From Hamadaea tsunoensis DSM 44101 (GTDB lineage Bacteria > Actinomycetota > Actinomycetes > Mycobacteriales > Micromonosporaceae), in NCBI RefSeq assembly GCF_000428945.1, contig NZ_AUAX01000007.1:248001-312000 (forward strand): a DNA stretch of 64,000 nucleotides, given 5' to 3'. Shown here piece after piece: positions 1 to 7,819 of the stretch. The notes under the pieces are model-generated. The model saw nothing but the letters and a program-made list of their open reading frames with translations. It did no database searches and was not told where the DNA came from. Numbering within the stretch: the first letter of the stretch is position 1; every line of letters starts with the position of its first letter. The position numbers and the translations under genes are program-made.

Positions 1-96
1 GACCTCGACCTGTCGCCCGACGACTTCCGCTCGATCGACGAGATCGACGCTTTCGTCGCGCGCCACACCTCAGGCGCGCCGCAAGGAGAGGTGTAA
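1..96 (+). CDS. acyl/peptidyl carrier protein, C-terminal end (partial)
   Basis: The frame is open from the window edge and ends in TAA after 31 codons. The peptide (DLDLSPDDFRSIDEIDAFVA...) resembles the last helix of a small acyl or peptidyl carrier protein, where the chain ends with a residue pattern like 'sI-x-x-I-x-x-fv'. The phosphopantetheine serine would lie upstream of the window, so the call rests on the tail and on context. The stop lies 4 bases before the next start, and the RBS of the next gene (AAGGAGAGG, 83-91) is inside this gene, so the two are translationally linked. It could also be the tail of a larger NRPS/PKS protein. Confidence 0.5.
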   Translation, partial: DLDLSPDDFRSIDEIDAFVARHTSGAPQGEV

Positions 97-100
97 CGCC

Positions 101-472
101 GTGATCATCCGCAACCTCGACGAGGTGAAGACCGTGCACTGGGGCAACGGCCTCAGCCGCCGCTTCCTGCTGGCCGCCGACGGCATGGGCTACACGGTCA
201 CCGACACCATCGTGTCCGCCGGCACCCGGTCCTATCTGGAGTACGCGAACCATCTGGAGGCGTGCTACTGCATCGAAGGCCGGGGGGAGGTGGTGGACCT
301 CGACGGCAAGGTGCACGAGATCACGCCCGGCACCCTGTACGCGCTGGACAACCACGACGCCCACTACCTGTGCGCCGCGGCCGACGAGGATCTGCGGCTG
401 GTCTGCGTCTTCGCGCCGGCGTTGCAGGGCGACGAGAGCCACAGCCTCGGCGAGGCGTCGTCGGCCTACTGA
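101..472 (+). CDS. ectoine synthase-like cupin (EctC family), not in an ectoine operon
   Basis: 123 residues, close to the normal EctC length of about 130. The N-terminal 'MIIRNLDEV..TVHWGNG.SRR' and the cupin stretch 'HLEACYCIEG' with 'GTLYALDNHDAHYL' match EctC closely; E53, Y80 and H88 occupy the positions of the iron ligands of ectoine synthase. EctC closes the ring of N-gamma-acetyl-diaminobutyrate to ectoine by loss of water. No ectA, ectB or ectD is adjacent; the neighbours are a carrier protein and an acyl-CoA dehydrogenase. I infer cyclisation of a different amino-acid-derived substrate, perhaps carrier-bound. GTG start chosen from the RBS at 83-91. Family call is firm, substrate unknown. 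Confidence 0.88.
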   Translation: MIIRNLDEVKTVHWGNGLSRRFLLAADGMGYTVTDTIVSAGTRSYLEYANHLEACYCIEGRGEVVDLDGKVHEITPGTLYALDNHDAHYLCAAADEDLRLVCVFAPALQGDESHSLGEASSAY

Positions 473-498
473 ACGGCCGCGGGGGAGGGGATGCGACC

Positions 499-1635
499 AT
501 GCGATGGAGCGAGGAGCAGCAGGCGCTGCGCGAAGGCGTCGCCCGGTACGGCGAGGCGCTCTCCGACGGGCACCGCGAACGCGACCGCGACGCGCGGTTC
601 GACCCGGACAAGTGGAAGCTCATCGCCGGCAGCGGCCTGTTCGGACTGCCGTTCGGCGAGGAGCACGGCGGCCTCGGCCAGAGCCTGCTCACCACCATGT
701 ACGTCCTGGAAGGACTCGGCGAGGCGTGCCGCGACGGCGGCCTCAGTTTCAGCATCACCTCCCACATGGTCAGCACGGGCGTACCGGTGCAGCGGTTCGG
801 CTCGGCGGCGCTGAAGGAGCGCTACCTGCCCGGTGTCTGCACCGGCGCCACGATCGGCGCGCACGCCATCTCCGAACCCGAGGCGGGCTCGGACGCGCTC
901 GCGATGACCACCACCGCCACCCGCGACGGCGACGTGTTCCGGCTGCGCGGATCGAAGAGCTTCGTCAGCAACGCCCCGATCGCCGACCTGATCGTGGTGT
1001 ACGCGCGTACGCACCCCGGTGGCGGGCCGCTCGGGATCACCGCGTTCCTCGTCGAGCGGGGTACGCCCGGGCTGACGGTCGGCCCGTCGATCCCGAAGCT
1101 GGGCCTGCGCAGCTCGCCGTTCGCGGAGGTGTTCCTCGACGACTGCGAGGTGCCCGCCGACCGGGTCATCGGCCGGGTCGGCGGCGGCTTCCGGGTCCTC
1201 GACCACGTGATGAAACGCGAGATCCTCTGCTCGTTCATCGTCAACATCGGGGAGGCCGAGCACCGGCTGGCCCGCGTCGTCGAGTACGCGCGGACGCGCC
1301 GGCAGTTCGGCCAGCCGATCGGCAAGTTCCAGAGCGTCGCCAACCGGATCGTCGACCTGCGCATCGCGGTCGACACCGCCCGGATGTGGCTCTACCGGGC
1401 CGGTGAGCTGCTCGACGCCGGCCAGGAGGCCACGACCGAGGTGGCCGTCGCCAAGCTGCTGGCCAGCGAGGCGAACCTGGCCGCGGCCCTCGGCGCGGTG
1501 CAGATCTTCGGCGGCAACGGCTACACCGCCGAGTACGGGCTGGAGGCCGAGCTGCGCAACGCGGTCGGCGGCACCATCTACTCCGGCACCTCCGACATCC
1601 AGCGGACGCGCATCGCCTCGATGCTCGGACTGTGA
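499..1635 (+). CDS. acyl-CoA dehydrogenase family flavoenzyme, probably acting on a carrier-bound substrate
   Basis: 378 residues with the complete three-domain layout: helical N-terminus, beta domain ('AHAISEPEAGSD' and 'KSFVSNA' FAD-contacting loops, about 125-165), and C-terminal helices ('RRQFGQPIGKFQ', 'QIFGGNGYTAEYG', 'IYSGTSDIQRTRI'). The usual catalytic Glu of the 'YEGTSEIQ' motif is Ser362 here, but Glu241 in 'VMKREILC' falls at the base position used by isovaleryl-CoA and prolyl-carrier-protein dehydrogenases. That, together with the carrier protein upstream, suggests alpha,beta or ring desaturation of an aminoacyl thioester. Start ATG follows GGGGAGGGG at 481-490. Lies between the cupin and a transglutaminase-like gene in one transcript. 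Confidence 0.9.
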   Translation: MRWSEEQQALREGVARYGEALSDGHRERDRDARFDPDKWKLIAGSGLFGLPFGEEHGGLGQSLLTTMYVLEGLGEACRDGGLSFSITSHMVSTGVPVQRFGSAALKERYLPGVCTGATIGAHAISEPEAGSDALAMTTTATRDGDVFRLRGSKSFVSNAPIADLIVVYARTHPGGGPLGITAFLVERGTPGLTVGPSIPKLGLRSSPFAEVFLDDCEVPADRVIGRVGGGFRVLDHVMKREILCSFIVNIGEAEHRLARVVEYARTRRQFGQPIGKFQSVANRIVDLRIAVDTARMWLYRAGELLDAGQEATTEVAVAKLLASEANLAAALGAVQIFGGNGYTAEYGLEAELRNAVGGTIYSGTSDIQRTRIASMLGL

Positions 1636-1645
1636 GGAGCCCACC

Positions 1646-2320
1646 ATGTCCACTCCGGACGAACTGGCCGCCACCGAGTTCCTCGACCACGACTCCGACG
1701 AGGTCGCAGCCTTCGTCGACAAGACCGTCGACCCCGGCGACGACCCCCGCGAGCGTGCGGTCAAGCTCTACTACGCCGTCCGCGACGGCCTGCACTACGA
1801 GGTCTACGGCGCCGACCTGTCCCGCGAGGGCATGAAGGCCAGCGCCATCCTGCGCGCCGGCACCGGCTTCTGCATCCACAAATCCCTCGTGTACGCCGCC
1901 GTGCTGCGCCGGGCGGGCGTACCGAGCCGGCTGTTCTACGGCGACGTCGTCAACCACCTCGCCTCGGACCGGCTGCGCGACCTGGTCGGCGGCAACCTGT
2001 TCCGGTTCCACGCCCTGACCCTAGTCGGGCTGGACGGCCGGTGGATCAAGTCGACGCCGGTCTTCACCAAGCTGCTCTGCCGGCTGTACCGCATGCGCCC
2101 GCTGGAGTTCGACGGCGTCCACGACAGCCTCTACCACCCGTACGACCTCGACGGACGCCGGCACATGGAGTTCGTCACCGAGCACGGCGACTTCGCGGAC
2201 TTCCCCTACGACCTGGTCGTCGGCGGCATCCGCAGCGCCCATCCGAAATTGGCGGCGAGCGGGGACCGCACCACCTCGGGGTCCCTGGTCGCCGAGGCAG
2301 AAAGGGACGACCATGAGTGA
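1646..2320 (+). CDS. transglutaminase-like (papain-fold) protein
   Basis: 224 residues. The core Cys sits in 'GTGFCIHKSLVYAAVLRRAG' (about residue 72) and the His in 'FRFHALTLVGLDGRW' (about 120), the order and spacing of the bacterial transglutaminase-like superfamily (Transglut_core). The next conserved Asp position reads 'IKSTPVF' rather than 'DPT', as in subfamilies whose third residue lies elsewhere. Members near carrier proteins can make amide bonds from thioesters (AdmF of andrimid is a known case); such an acyl-transfer role here is inference. RBS GAGGAG overlaps the previous stop. The gene overlaps the following one by 8 bases. Confidence 0.8.
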   Translation: MSTPDELAATEFLDHDSDEVAAFVDKTVDPGDDPRERAVKLYYAVRDGLHYEVYGADLSREGMKASAILRAGTGFCIHKSLVYAAVLRRAGVPSRLFYGDVVNHLASDRLRDLVGGNLFRFHALTLVGLDGRWIKSTPVFTKLLCRLYRMRPLEFDGVHDSLYHPYDLDGRRHMEFVTEHGDFADFPYDLVVGGIRSAHPKLAASGDRTTSGSLVAEAERDDHE

Positions 2321-3677
2321 CCGTGTGAAATACGAGCTGAGTGAGAAGGACATCCCCACCACGTGGTGGAACCCGGCGGCCGACGTAGCCAGCGTCGCGC
2401 CCATCCTCGATCCGAAGTCCGGCCGGGAGGTCGGCTTCGACGAGCTGACCCGCTCGATGCCCGAGGCCCTGGTGCGTCAGGAGCTGTCCACCGACCGCGA
2501 GTTCGAGATCCCCGACGAGGTCCGCGAGATCTACCGCCAGTGGCGGCCGACCCCGCTGTTTCGGGCCCGCCGCCTGGAGAAGGCCCTGGACACCCCGGCA
2601 CACATCTACTACAAGTACGAAGGCGTCGCGCCGACCGGCAGCTTCAAGCCCAACACGGCGGTACCCCAGGCCTACTACAACAAGCTGGCCGGCAAGCGCG
2701 GCCTGATCGTCGAGACCGGCGCCGGGCAGTGGGGCTGCGCGGTCGCCTTCGCCGGCGCCCTGTTCGGCCTCGACGTCCAGGTGTTCATGGTCCGCGTCAG
2801 CTACCAGCAGAAGCCCTACCGGCGCGCCCTCATGGAGACCTTCGGCGCCGAGTGCATCCCCAGCCCGAGCACGCGTACCGCGGCGGGCCGCAGCATCCTC
2901 GCCGAGAACCCCGACCACCCCGGCAGCCTCGGCGCCGCGAAATCCGAGGCCCTCCAGATGGCGTACGCCGACCCCACCCTCGGGTACGCGCGCGGCAGCG
3001 CCCTGAACCACGTGTGCGCGCACCAGTCGGTGATCGGGCAGGAGGCGATCCAGCAGATGGAACTGGCCGGGGAGCACCCGGACGTGGTGATCGGCTGCTC
3101 GGGCGGCGGCAGCAACCTCGCCGGTCTGGCGTTCCCCTTCCTGCGCCAGGCCCGGTCCGGTGGCCCCGCCGTACGCCTGCTCGCCGCCGAACCGGCCGCC
3201 TGCCCGACGCTGACCCGCGGCAGGATCGCCTACGACTACGCCGACACGATGGGCCTGACCCCGCTGTTCCGGATGCACACCCTCGGGCACAAGTTCGTGC
3301 CGCCGCCCGTGCACGCCGGCGGCCTGCGCGCGCACAACATCGCCCCGCTCATCAGCCGCGCCGTCGAGGACGGCCAGATGGAGGCGATCGCCCTGCGGCA
3401 GGTCGAGTGCTTCGAGGCCGGGATGCTGTTCACCCGGACGGAGGGAATCCTGCCCGCTCCCGAGTCCACGCACGCGATCCGTGCTGCGATAGACGAAGCG
3501 CTCGCGGCCAAGGCCGAGGGCCGAGGGCGTACCATCCTCTTTGGACTGTCCGGGCACGGCAATTTCGACCTCGCCGCGTACGACGCGTACCTCGCCGGCA
3601 CCCTGGCCGACGACTCGCTGGACGACGAGGCGGTGGCGCGCGGCCTGGCCAGCATTCCCGAGCCGATCGCCGTCTGA
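2313..3677 (+). CDS. TrpB2-like PLP-dependent beta-subunit homologue with altered active-site motif
   Basis: 454 residues, full length for the TrpB2 branch of tryptophan synthase beta chains ('ETGAGQWG', 'MVRVSYQQKPYRR.LMETFGAE', 'NHVCAHQSVIGQEA', phosphate-binding 'GCSGGGSN', 'EGILPAPESTHA'). The PLP lysine is K112, but its setting is 'PTGSFKPNTA' where TrpB2 proteins carry 'GSHK(I/L)NTA': the residue before the lysine is Phe instead of His. No trpA or trp genes are nearby. I infer beta-replacement or elimination chemistry on another amino acid within the biosynthetic locus rather than tryptophan synthesis. Start ATG with RBS 'AAAGGGA' inside the previous gene. Confidence 0.9.
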   Translation: MSDRVKYELSEKDIPTTWWNPAADVASVAPILDPKSGREVGFDELTRSMPEALVRQELSTDREFEIPDEVREIYRQWRPTPLFRARRLEKALDTPAHIYYKYEGVAPTGSFKPNTAVPQAYYNKLAGKRGLIVETGAGQWGCAVAFAGALFGLDVQVFMVRVSYQQKPYRRALMETFGAECIPSPSTRTAAGRSILAENPDHPGSLGAAKSEALQMAYADPTLGYARGSALNHVCAHQSVIGQEAIQQMELAGEHPDVVIGCSGGGSNLAGLAFPFLRQARSGGPAVRLLAAEPAACPTLTRGRIAYDYADTMGLTPLFRMHTLGHKFVPPPVHAGGLRAHNIAPLISRAVEDGQMEAIALRQVECFEAGMLFTRTEGILPAPESTHAIRAAIDEALAAKAEGRGRTILFGLSGHGNFDLAAYDAYLAGTLADDSLDDEAVARGLASIPEPIAV

Positions 3678-3705
3678 GGCCCGAACCGACCGCGAAGGAG
3701 CGTCC

Positions 3706-4662
3706 ATGACCGGCGCCACGTTGTTCCGCTTCATCCTGCTCGGCTGCATCTGGGGCAGCAGCTACACCCTCATCAAGGTCGGCAACGAGGGCCTGACCCC
3801 GAGCCAGGTGGTGCTCGGCCGGATCCTGCTCGGCGTGGTGACCCTGCTGCTCATCGCCCTCGTCCGCCGGGTGCCGCTGCCGCCGTGGGGCGCCGCGTGG
3901 GGCCACTTCGTGATCAGCGCGACGCTCGGCATGGTCGCTCCCTTCCTCCTGCTCGCCTGGGGCGAGCACTACACCAGTGCGGCGGTGGCCGGCACGGTCA
4001 TCGCCGCACTGCCGCTGGTCACCATGGGCGTCGTCATGGTCGCCTTGTCCACCGAGAAGATCACCGGCCGCAAGACGGTGGGCCTGCTGATCGGTTTCGC
4101 CGGCGTGGTGCTCGTCATCTCGCCCTGGCGCAGCGACGCAGGCTCCCTCAAGGGCCAACTCGCCGTCCTCGGCGCCTGCGTCTGCTACGCGCTGCAGACC
4201 GTCTACGTCCGCCGGTTCCTGTCGCCCAAGGGCATCCCGCCGCTCGCCCTGGCCGCGGCCCAGCTCATCGTGGCCCTGGTCCTCCAGGCGGTGATCACGC
4301 CCTTCCTGCACTGGGACACCCCGCACATCACCAGCCGGGTGGCGGTCGCCATCGCCCTGCTCGGCATCTTCGGCACCGGCATCGCGTACGTGCTGTTCTT
4401 CGGGCTCATCGGCGAACTCGGCGCCACCACCGCGGCCGCCGTCAACTACCTCGTCCCGGTCGCCGCCCTGCTCATCAGCACCATCGTCCTGCACGACTCG
4501 TCCACCTGGAACATGTGGGCCGGCGTCGCGATCGTCCTCGTGGGACTCGCCGTCGCCGAGAACCGGGCCGCCCTGCTCGCCCGCCACACCCCGGCCCCCG
4601 CAGCGGACACCGCGCCACGCGAGCCCGCCCCCGCCCCGGGCGGCGCCGATGCCGACCGCTGA
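3706..4662 (+). CDS. EamA/DMT-family transporter
   Basis: 318 residues with about ten hydrophobic segments arranged as two EamA repeats (roughly 1-140 and 150-300); the N-terminal 'GCIWGSSYTLIKVG' and the second-half 'FGTGIAYVLFFGLIGELGATTAAAVNYLVPV' are hallmarks of drug/metabolite exporters of the RhaT/EamA type. Residues 300-318 form a Pro/Ala-rich cytoplasmic tail. RBS GAAGGAG at 3693-3699. Its place inside the locus suggests export of the pathway product or uptake of a precursor; direction cannot be read from sequence. The last 14 bases overlap the next gene. Confidence 0.9.
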   Translation: MTGATLFRFILLGCIWGSSYTLIKVGNEGLTPSQVVLGRILLGVVTLLLIALVRRVPLPPWGAAWGHFVISATLGMVAPFLLLAWGEHYTSAAVAGTVIAALPLVTMGVVMVALSTEKITGRKTVGLLIGFAGVVLVISPWRSDAGSLKGQLAVLGACVCYALQTVYVRRFLSPKGIPPLALAAAQLIVALVLQAVITPFLHWDTPHITSRVAVAIALLGIFGTGIAYVLFFGLIGELGATTAAAVNYLVPVAALLISTIVLHDSSTWNMWAGVAIVLVGLAVAENRAALLARHTPAPAADTAPREPAPAPGGADADR

Positions 4663-5416
4663 GCACCGCTGGGGCTGGCGGGCCAGGCTCGGGATCCTGG
4701 TCATCGACACCGACCCGGTGGCCGAGGCCGAGTTCTGGTCGCTCGCCCCGCCCGGCGTCACCGTCCACGCCGCCCGCTTCGCCAGCCCGCGTACGCCGGG
4801 CACCGACGACTACTCCGAGGCGGCCCGCCGCGTCGCGGAGTCCCCGGAGATCCGCCAGGGGCTCGCGTACTTCGGCCGGATGCGGCTCGACGCCGTCTGC
4901 GTCTGCTTCGTGACGAGCAGCTTCCTCGGCGGAGCGGCCTTCGACGAGTCCTTCACGGCCACCGCGGTCGAGGTCACCGGCGGCGTACCCGTCACCACCA
5001 CCGCCCGGTCGGTCGCCCGCACGCTCAGCGCTGCCGGCGTACGCCGCCCCTACGTCCTCGTACCGCCGTGGTTCAAGGACGAGATCCTGGTGGCCGCCGA
5101 CGCGTACCTCACAGAACACGGATCGCCCCCGGTCCGGGTGGACCGGTTCGACCCCGGACCCGGCTGGCGTGACCTGAAACCCTGGGAACGCTGGGACGCG
5201 GGCAACCAGTTCGCCGTCCAGCCGGAGGACGTCTACCGCCAGGTACGCGCCCAGCTGCCCGCCGACGCGGACGCCGTGGTGATCGCCGGAAGCGGGTTCC
5301 GTGCGGTGGAGGTGATCGAGCCCCTGGCGGCGGATCTCGGGCTGCCGGTGTTCACGTCCAACCAGACGGGGATGGGGGAGTGCCTGCGGCTCGCGGGGAT
5401 GCGCACGGTGGAGTGA
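4649..5416 (+). CDS. Asp/Glu racemase superfamily protein (maleate isomerase/arylmalonate decarboxylase-like) lacking both catalytic Cys
   Basis: 255 residues. The C-terminal half 'VIAGSGFRAVEVIEPLAADL' followed by 'LPVFTSNQTGMGECLRLAG' aligns by eye with maleate cis-trans isomerases ('SCTnlr..evi..LE...G.PV.tSNQ....LRLAG'). The second conserved Cys is replaced by Gly214, and at the first site the sequence is 'FVTSSFLGG' (87-94) without Cys, although C84 and C86 lie just before. The fold call is firm; ordinary two-cysteine racemase or isomerase chemistry is unlikely. It overlaps the exporter by 14 bases and is the last gene of the locus. Confidence 0.78.
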   Translation: MPTAEHRWGWRARLGILVIDTDPVAEAEFWSLAPPGVTVHAARFASPRTPGTDDYSEAARRVAESPEIRQGLAYFGRMRLDAVCVCFVTSSFLGGAAFDESFTATAVEVTGGVPVTTTARSVARTLSAAGVRRPYVLVPPWFKDEILVAADAYLTEHGSPPVRVDRFDPGPGWRDLKPWERWDAGNQFAVQPEDVYRQVRAQLPADADAVVIAGSGFRAVEVIEPLAADLGLPVFTSNQTGMGECLRLAGMRTVE

Positions 5417-5439
5417 ACCCGGCCGCCGGGTTCGACCGG

Positions 5440-5847
5440 TTACAGCGCTGAGACCGTACCGCCGACCTTGCGTACATGATGGGCTCCGGCGAACAGCAAG
5501 AGGATGGCGATGGCGGCGTAGGCCAGCGTGCCGGTCCGGTCGCCATCCCGTTCCGCGGACTGCCCGCTGACCCGCAGCCGCTGCGTCGTCCCGGTCCGGT
5601 CGAGTGTCCCCGGGAAGTCGATCGTCGCCTGATGCGGGACGCCCTCGGCTGTCCAGTGCACGATGCAGTTCTGCGTGTCCGACCGAGTCTTCTTGCGTAC
5701 CACCGAGTGGTGCTGGCACGACTCGACCTTGCCCTCGACGGAGTCCCACGCCCAGGTACGCAGCTGGTACGCGGCCAGCCCCAGGCCGGCGACGGCGATC
5801 ACGATGAGGAGGACGCCGACGACGCGGCGGTTCGCGACAGTGGCCAC
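5440..5847 (-). CDS. small membrane protein, DUF3592-like
   Basis: 135 residues with a transmembrane helix at about 8-26, an extracytoplasmic beta-rich segment containing two Cys (about 44 and 61; 'ESCQHHSVVRKKTRSDTQNC') and a second helix at about 107-124. This layout, with 'G.V..C......t.....C.V.w...G..h.atidf', is that of DUF3592-type proteins, whose function is unknown. The GTG start is the first in frame. Convergent with the upstream biosynthetic operon. Confidence 0.6.
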   Translation of the reverse strand: MATVANRRVVGVLLIVIAVAGLGLAAYQLRTWAWDSVEGKVESCQHHSVVRKKTRSDTQNCIVHWTAEGVPHQATIDFPGTLDRTGTTQRLRVSGQSAERDGDRTGTLAYAAIAILLLFAGAHHVRKVGGTVSAL

Positions 5848-5938
5848 GCGTCATGATCGCACCGAGCGTCAACACCGACGGTCGGGCCGATCGACGTCGG
5901 TGGCGCGCACCTGAGGCGACTACTGGTGGTACAGAAGG

Positions 5939-6103
5939 ATGGCAAGTGGGGCAGTGCGCGTGTTGTACGCGTTGGCGATGGTCGCCGTCGTGATCACGGT
6001 GGACGTCCTGTTCTTCCGACACCAGCCGTGGCTGCGGCTGATGGTGAATATCGGAATCGTCCTCGTCTTCGGCGCCTTCTACCTGAGGTTCCTCCGACGC
6101 TGA
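5939..6103 (+). CDS. hypothetical 54-residue membrane protein
   Basis: An open frame of 54 codons between two minus-strand genes encodes two hydrophobic stretches (about 8-26 and 35-49) split by 'FFRHQPWLR' and ends 'YLRFLRR', a typical positive-inside hairpin. ATG at 5939 has AGAAGG almost touching it; GTG at 5954 is an alternative start with better spacing. No family recognised. Coding bias (G/C third positions, hydrophobic codons) supports it as real. Confidence 0.5.
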   Translation: MASGAVRVLYALAMVAVVITVDVLFFRHQPWLRLMVNIGIVLVFGAFYLRFLRR

Positions 6104-6139
6104 CCGCTCGGACCGGGTGCGGCGGCTTCGCCGTGCCGG

Positions 6140-7138
6140 TCAGATCGGGAACGTGCCGCGGCGCCAGAACCAGTGGCGGCCCGCGTTCAGGTGGTCGATG
6201 ACCGCCCGCCGGAGCACCGTGTCGCGCGGCAGCTGGTCGAGCGGCGTCGTGAGATTGCGGAAGACGAACCGGCGTACCTCGACGTCGGCGTCGATCCCTT
6301 CCGGCTCCTCGTAGGCCTCCAGCTCGAACCGCTGCTGGAACTTGACGATGTTGGAGCTCGCGGGCAGGTATTCGAGCAGCTGCGGGTCGAGCAGCCAGGA
6401 GCCGCAGGAGAACACCGTGTACGCCTCGTCGGGGAAGTGACGGGGGAAGAACGCCCGGGCCTCGTCGAGCGACGCGTCGACCGTTTCGGGCGTCAGCGGA
6501 CCCGCGTCGGGGATGTGCAGGCCGATCTCCACGCTGCCGCGCTGATGCTGCAGCCGGCCCAGTTCGTAGAGGCCGCCGCGGGCGTGCAAGGTCAGCCACG
6601 CCTGCATGACCGGCCAGCCCTCGCCGTTCATCCGCCGGTCGACGCCGAGGTTGCGGCCCAGGTCCGCGAGGGTCGCCCACGATACCGACTCGGAAATCCC
6701 GTGGTCGCGGTGATACTCCATGACGACGTCGACCAGCGCCAGGTACGCGTACACGTAGAGGTGCCGCCAGGCGAGGCCCCGTTCGCGCGGCAGTTCCGGA
6801 CCGGGCGGCAGCCAGCCGCTGCCACCGAGATCGGCGCGTACCAGGGCGATCGTACGGTCGAGCAGCCAGCGCAGTTCCGGAGTCCACAGCGGAGAGTCGG
6901 CGTCCGGCCAGCCGGCCATGATCTCGGCCGCGTCGTCCGCGGGCACCTGGAGGCGGTCGAGGATCGCGGGAGCGTCGGCCTTGGCGGGCAACGGCGCCGA
7001 GGGCAGGTCGCCGGCGAGCTCGTGCACGCGTTCGACCTCTTCGACGGGTACGCCGAGTCGAGCGGCGACCTCCGCCGGGTGCGCAGCGTTCTCCAGGCCC
7101 ACAGCGTCTTCCGCGTTCACGGCGCTTTCCAGATCCAC
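6140..7138 (-). CDS. acyltransferase domain protein with NAT_N and GNAT-like C-terminal domains
   Basis: 332 residues. Residues about 1-140 match the N-acyltransferase N-terminal helical domain and about 150-330 the GNAT-like C-terminal domain of actinobacterial acyltransferases ('HLYVYAYLALVDVVMEYHRDHGI', 'GGLYELGRLQHQRG', 'LHIPDAGPLTPE..DASL..A..FF..HFP', 'CGSWLLDPQLLEYLP.SSNI..FQ..F'). The GTG at 7138 is chosen over upstream ATG because a TAGGGT box (7146-7151, minus strand) lies 7 bases before it, a leaderless layout repeated elsewhere here. Substrate unknown. Confidence 0.75.
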   Translation of the reverse strand: MDLESAVNAEDAVGLENAAHPAEVAARLGVPVEEVERVHELAGDLPSAPLPAKADAPAILDRLQVPADDAAEIMAGWPDADSPLWTPELRWLLDRTIALVRADLGGSGWLPPGPELPRERGLAWRHLYVYAYLALVDVVMEYHRDHGISESVSWATLADLGRNLGVDRRMNGEGWPVMQAWLTLHARGGLYELGRLQHQRGSVEIGLHIPDAGPLTPETVDASLDEARAFFPRHFPDEAYTVFSCGSWLLDPQLLEYLPASSNIVKFQQRFELEAYEEPEGIDADVEVRRFVFRNLTTPLDQLPRDTVLRRAVIDHLNAGRHWFWRRGTFPI

Positions 7139-7240
7139 GCGGCCGACCCTACCCGACGCCGTGTCGCCCAACCGCCGCCGAGTGCCCGCATCCCAACAGG
7201 CGCAACGGCGCCGGACGTCAGGAATGTGGTGATGTCGATG

Positions 7241-7804
7241 TCAGGCCGCCACGACCGCCTGGAGTAGCTGTGCTGTCTCCCTGATCACGTCGGGTAGCCG
7301 GGGGCCGTCTTGGTTGCCGATCCAGCGCTCGAACGCGACCCGGAACACCGCCACTCCCGCCTCGGCGGCCAGGCTCGCGTGCGGCTCTGGTGTACCCGCG
7401 TCGCGCAGGGCCTCGGCGGCGGCGGACGAGAGAGCGGCCATCTTCAGCAGTTCGCGCTCGCGCAGCTCCGCGTGGGCGGAGACGACCTGCTGGCGTCGCT
7501 CGGCGAAGGCGCGGCGCTCTTCCAGCAGTTCGCCGGCGGCGGCGAAGGCGTCGACGATCACCTCGATCGGCGGGGTACCGGCCGGGCTCGCCGAGATCGC
7601 GCCCACCAGCAGATCCTGGAGGACGTGTGAGCCGGAGAACAGCACCTCGCGCTTGTCCGCGAAATGGCGGAAGAAGGTGCGCTCGGTGAGGCCGGCCACC
7701 TTGGCGATCTCGGCCACGGTGGTCTGCTCGTAGCCGCGCTCGACGTAGAGCTCCAGCGCGGCCTGTTCCAGCCGGGTACGCGCGTTCGGCTCCCATCGAC
7801 CCAT
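7241..7804 (-). CDS. TetR-family transcriptional regulator
   Basis: 187 residues; N-terminal helix-turn-helix 'ARTRLEQAALELYVERGYEQTTVAEIAKVAGLTERTFFRHFADKREVL' region (about 8-55) is classic TetR, with a less conserved ligand domain after it. Divergent from the SDR gene at 7965, with two copies of one 21-bp palindrome between them, so it most likely represses that gene and perhaps itself. Its ATG lies 7 bases after a TACCAT box (7812-7817, minus strand) and has no RBS, suggesting a leaderless mRNA. Confidence 0.93.
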   Translation of the reverse strand: MGRWEPNARTRLEQAALELYVERGYEQTTVAEIAKVAGLTERTFFRHFADKREVLFSGSHVLQDLLVGAISASPAGTPPIEVIVDAFAAAGELLEERRAFAERRQQVVSAHAELRERELLKMAALSSAAAEALRDAGTPEPHASLAAEAGVAVFRVAFERWIGNQDGPRLPDVIRETAQLLQAVVAA

Positions 7805-7819
7805 AGCCGGAATGGTACG

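Noticed and set aside
101-472. A normal ectoine operon
   Set aside because: Only the EctC-like gene is present, and the neighbours belong to a different pathway. The part left of the window is unseen.
2175-3749. Long open frame on the minus strand opposite the TrpB-like gene, and many similar ones (for example 15592-17718, 7869-10055)
   Set aside because: GC-rich third positions make stop-free antisense frames. These have Arg/Ala/Gly-rich, domain-free products, and the opposite strand encodes recognisable proteins.
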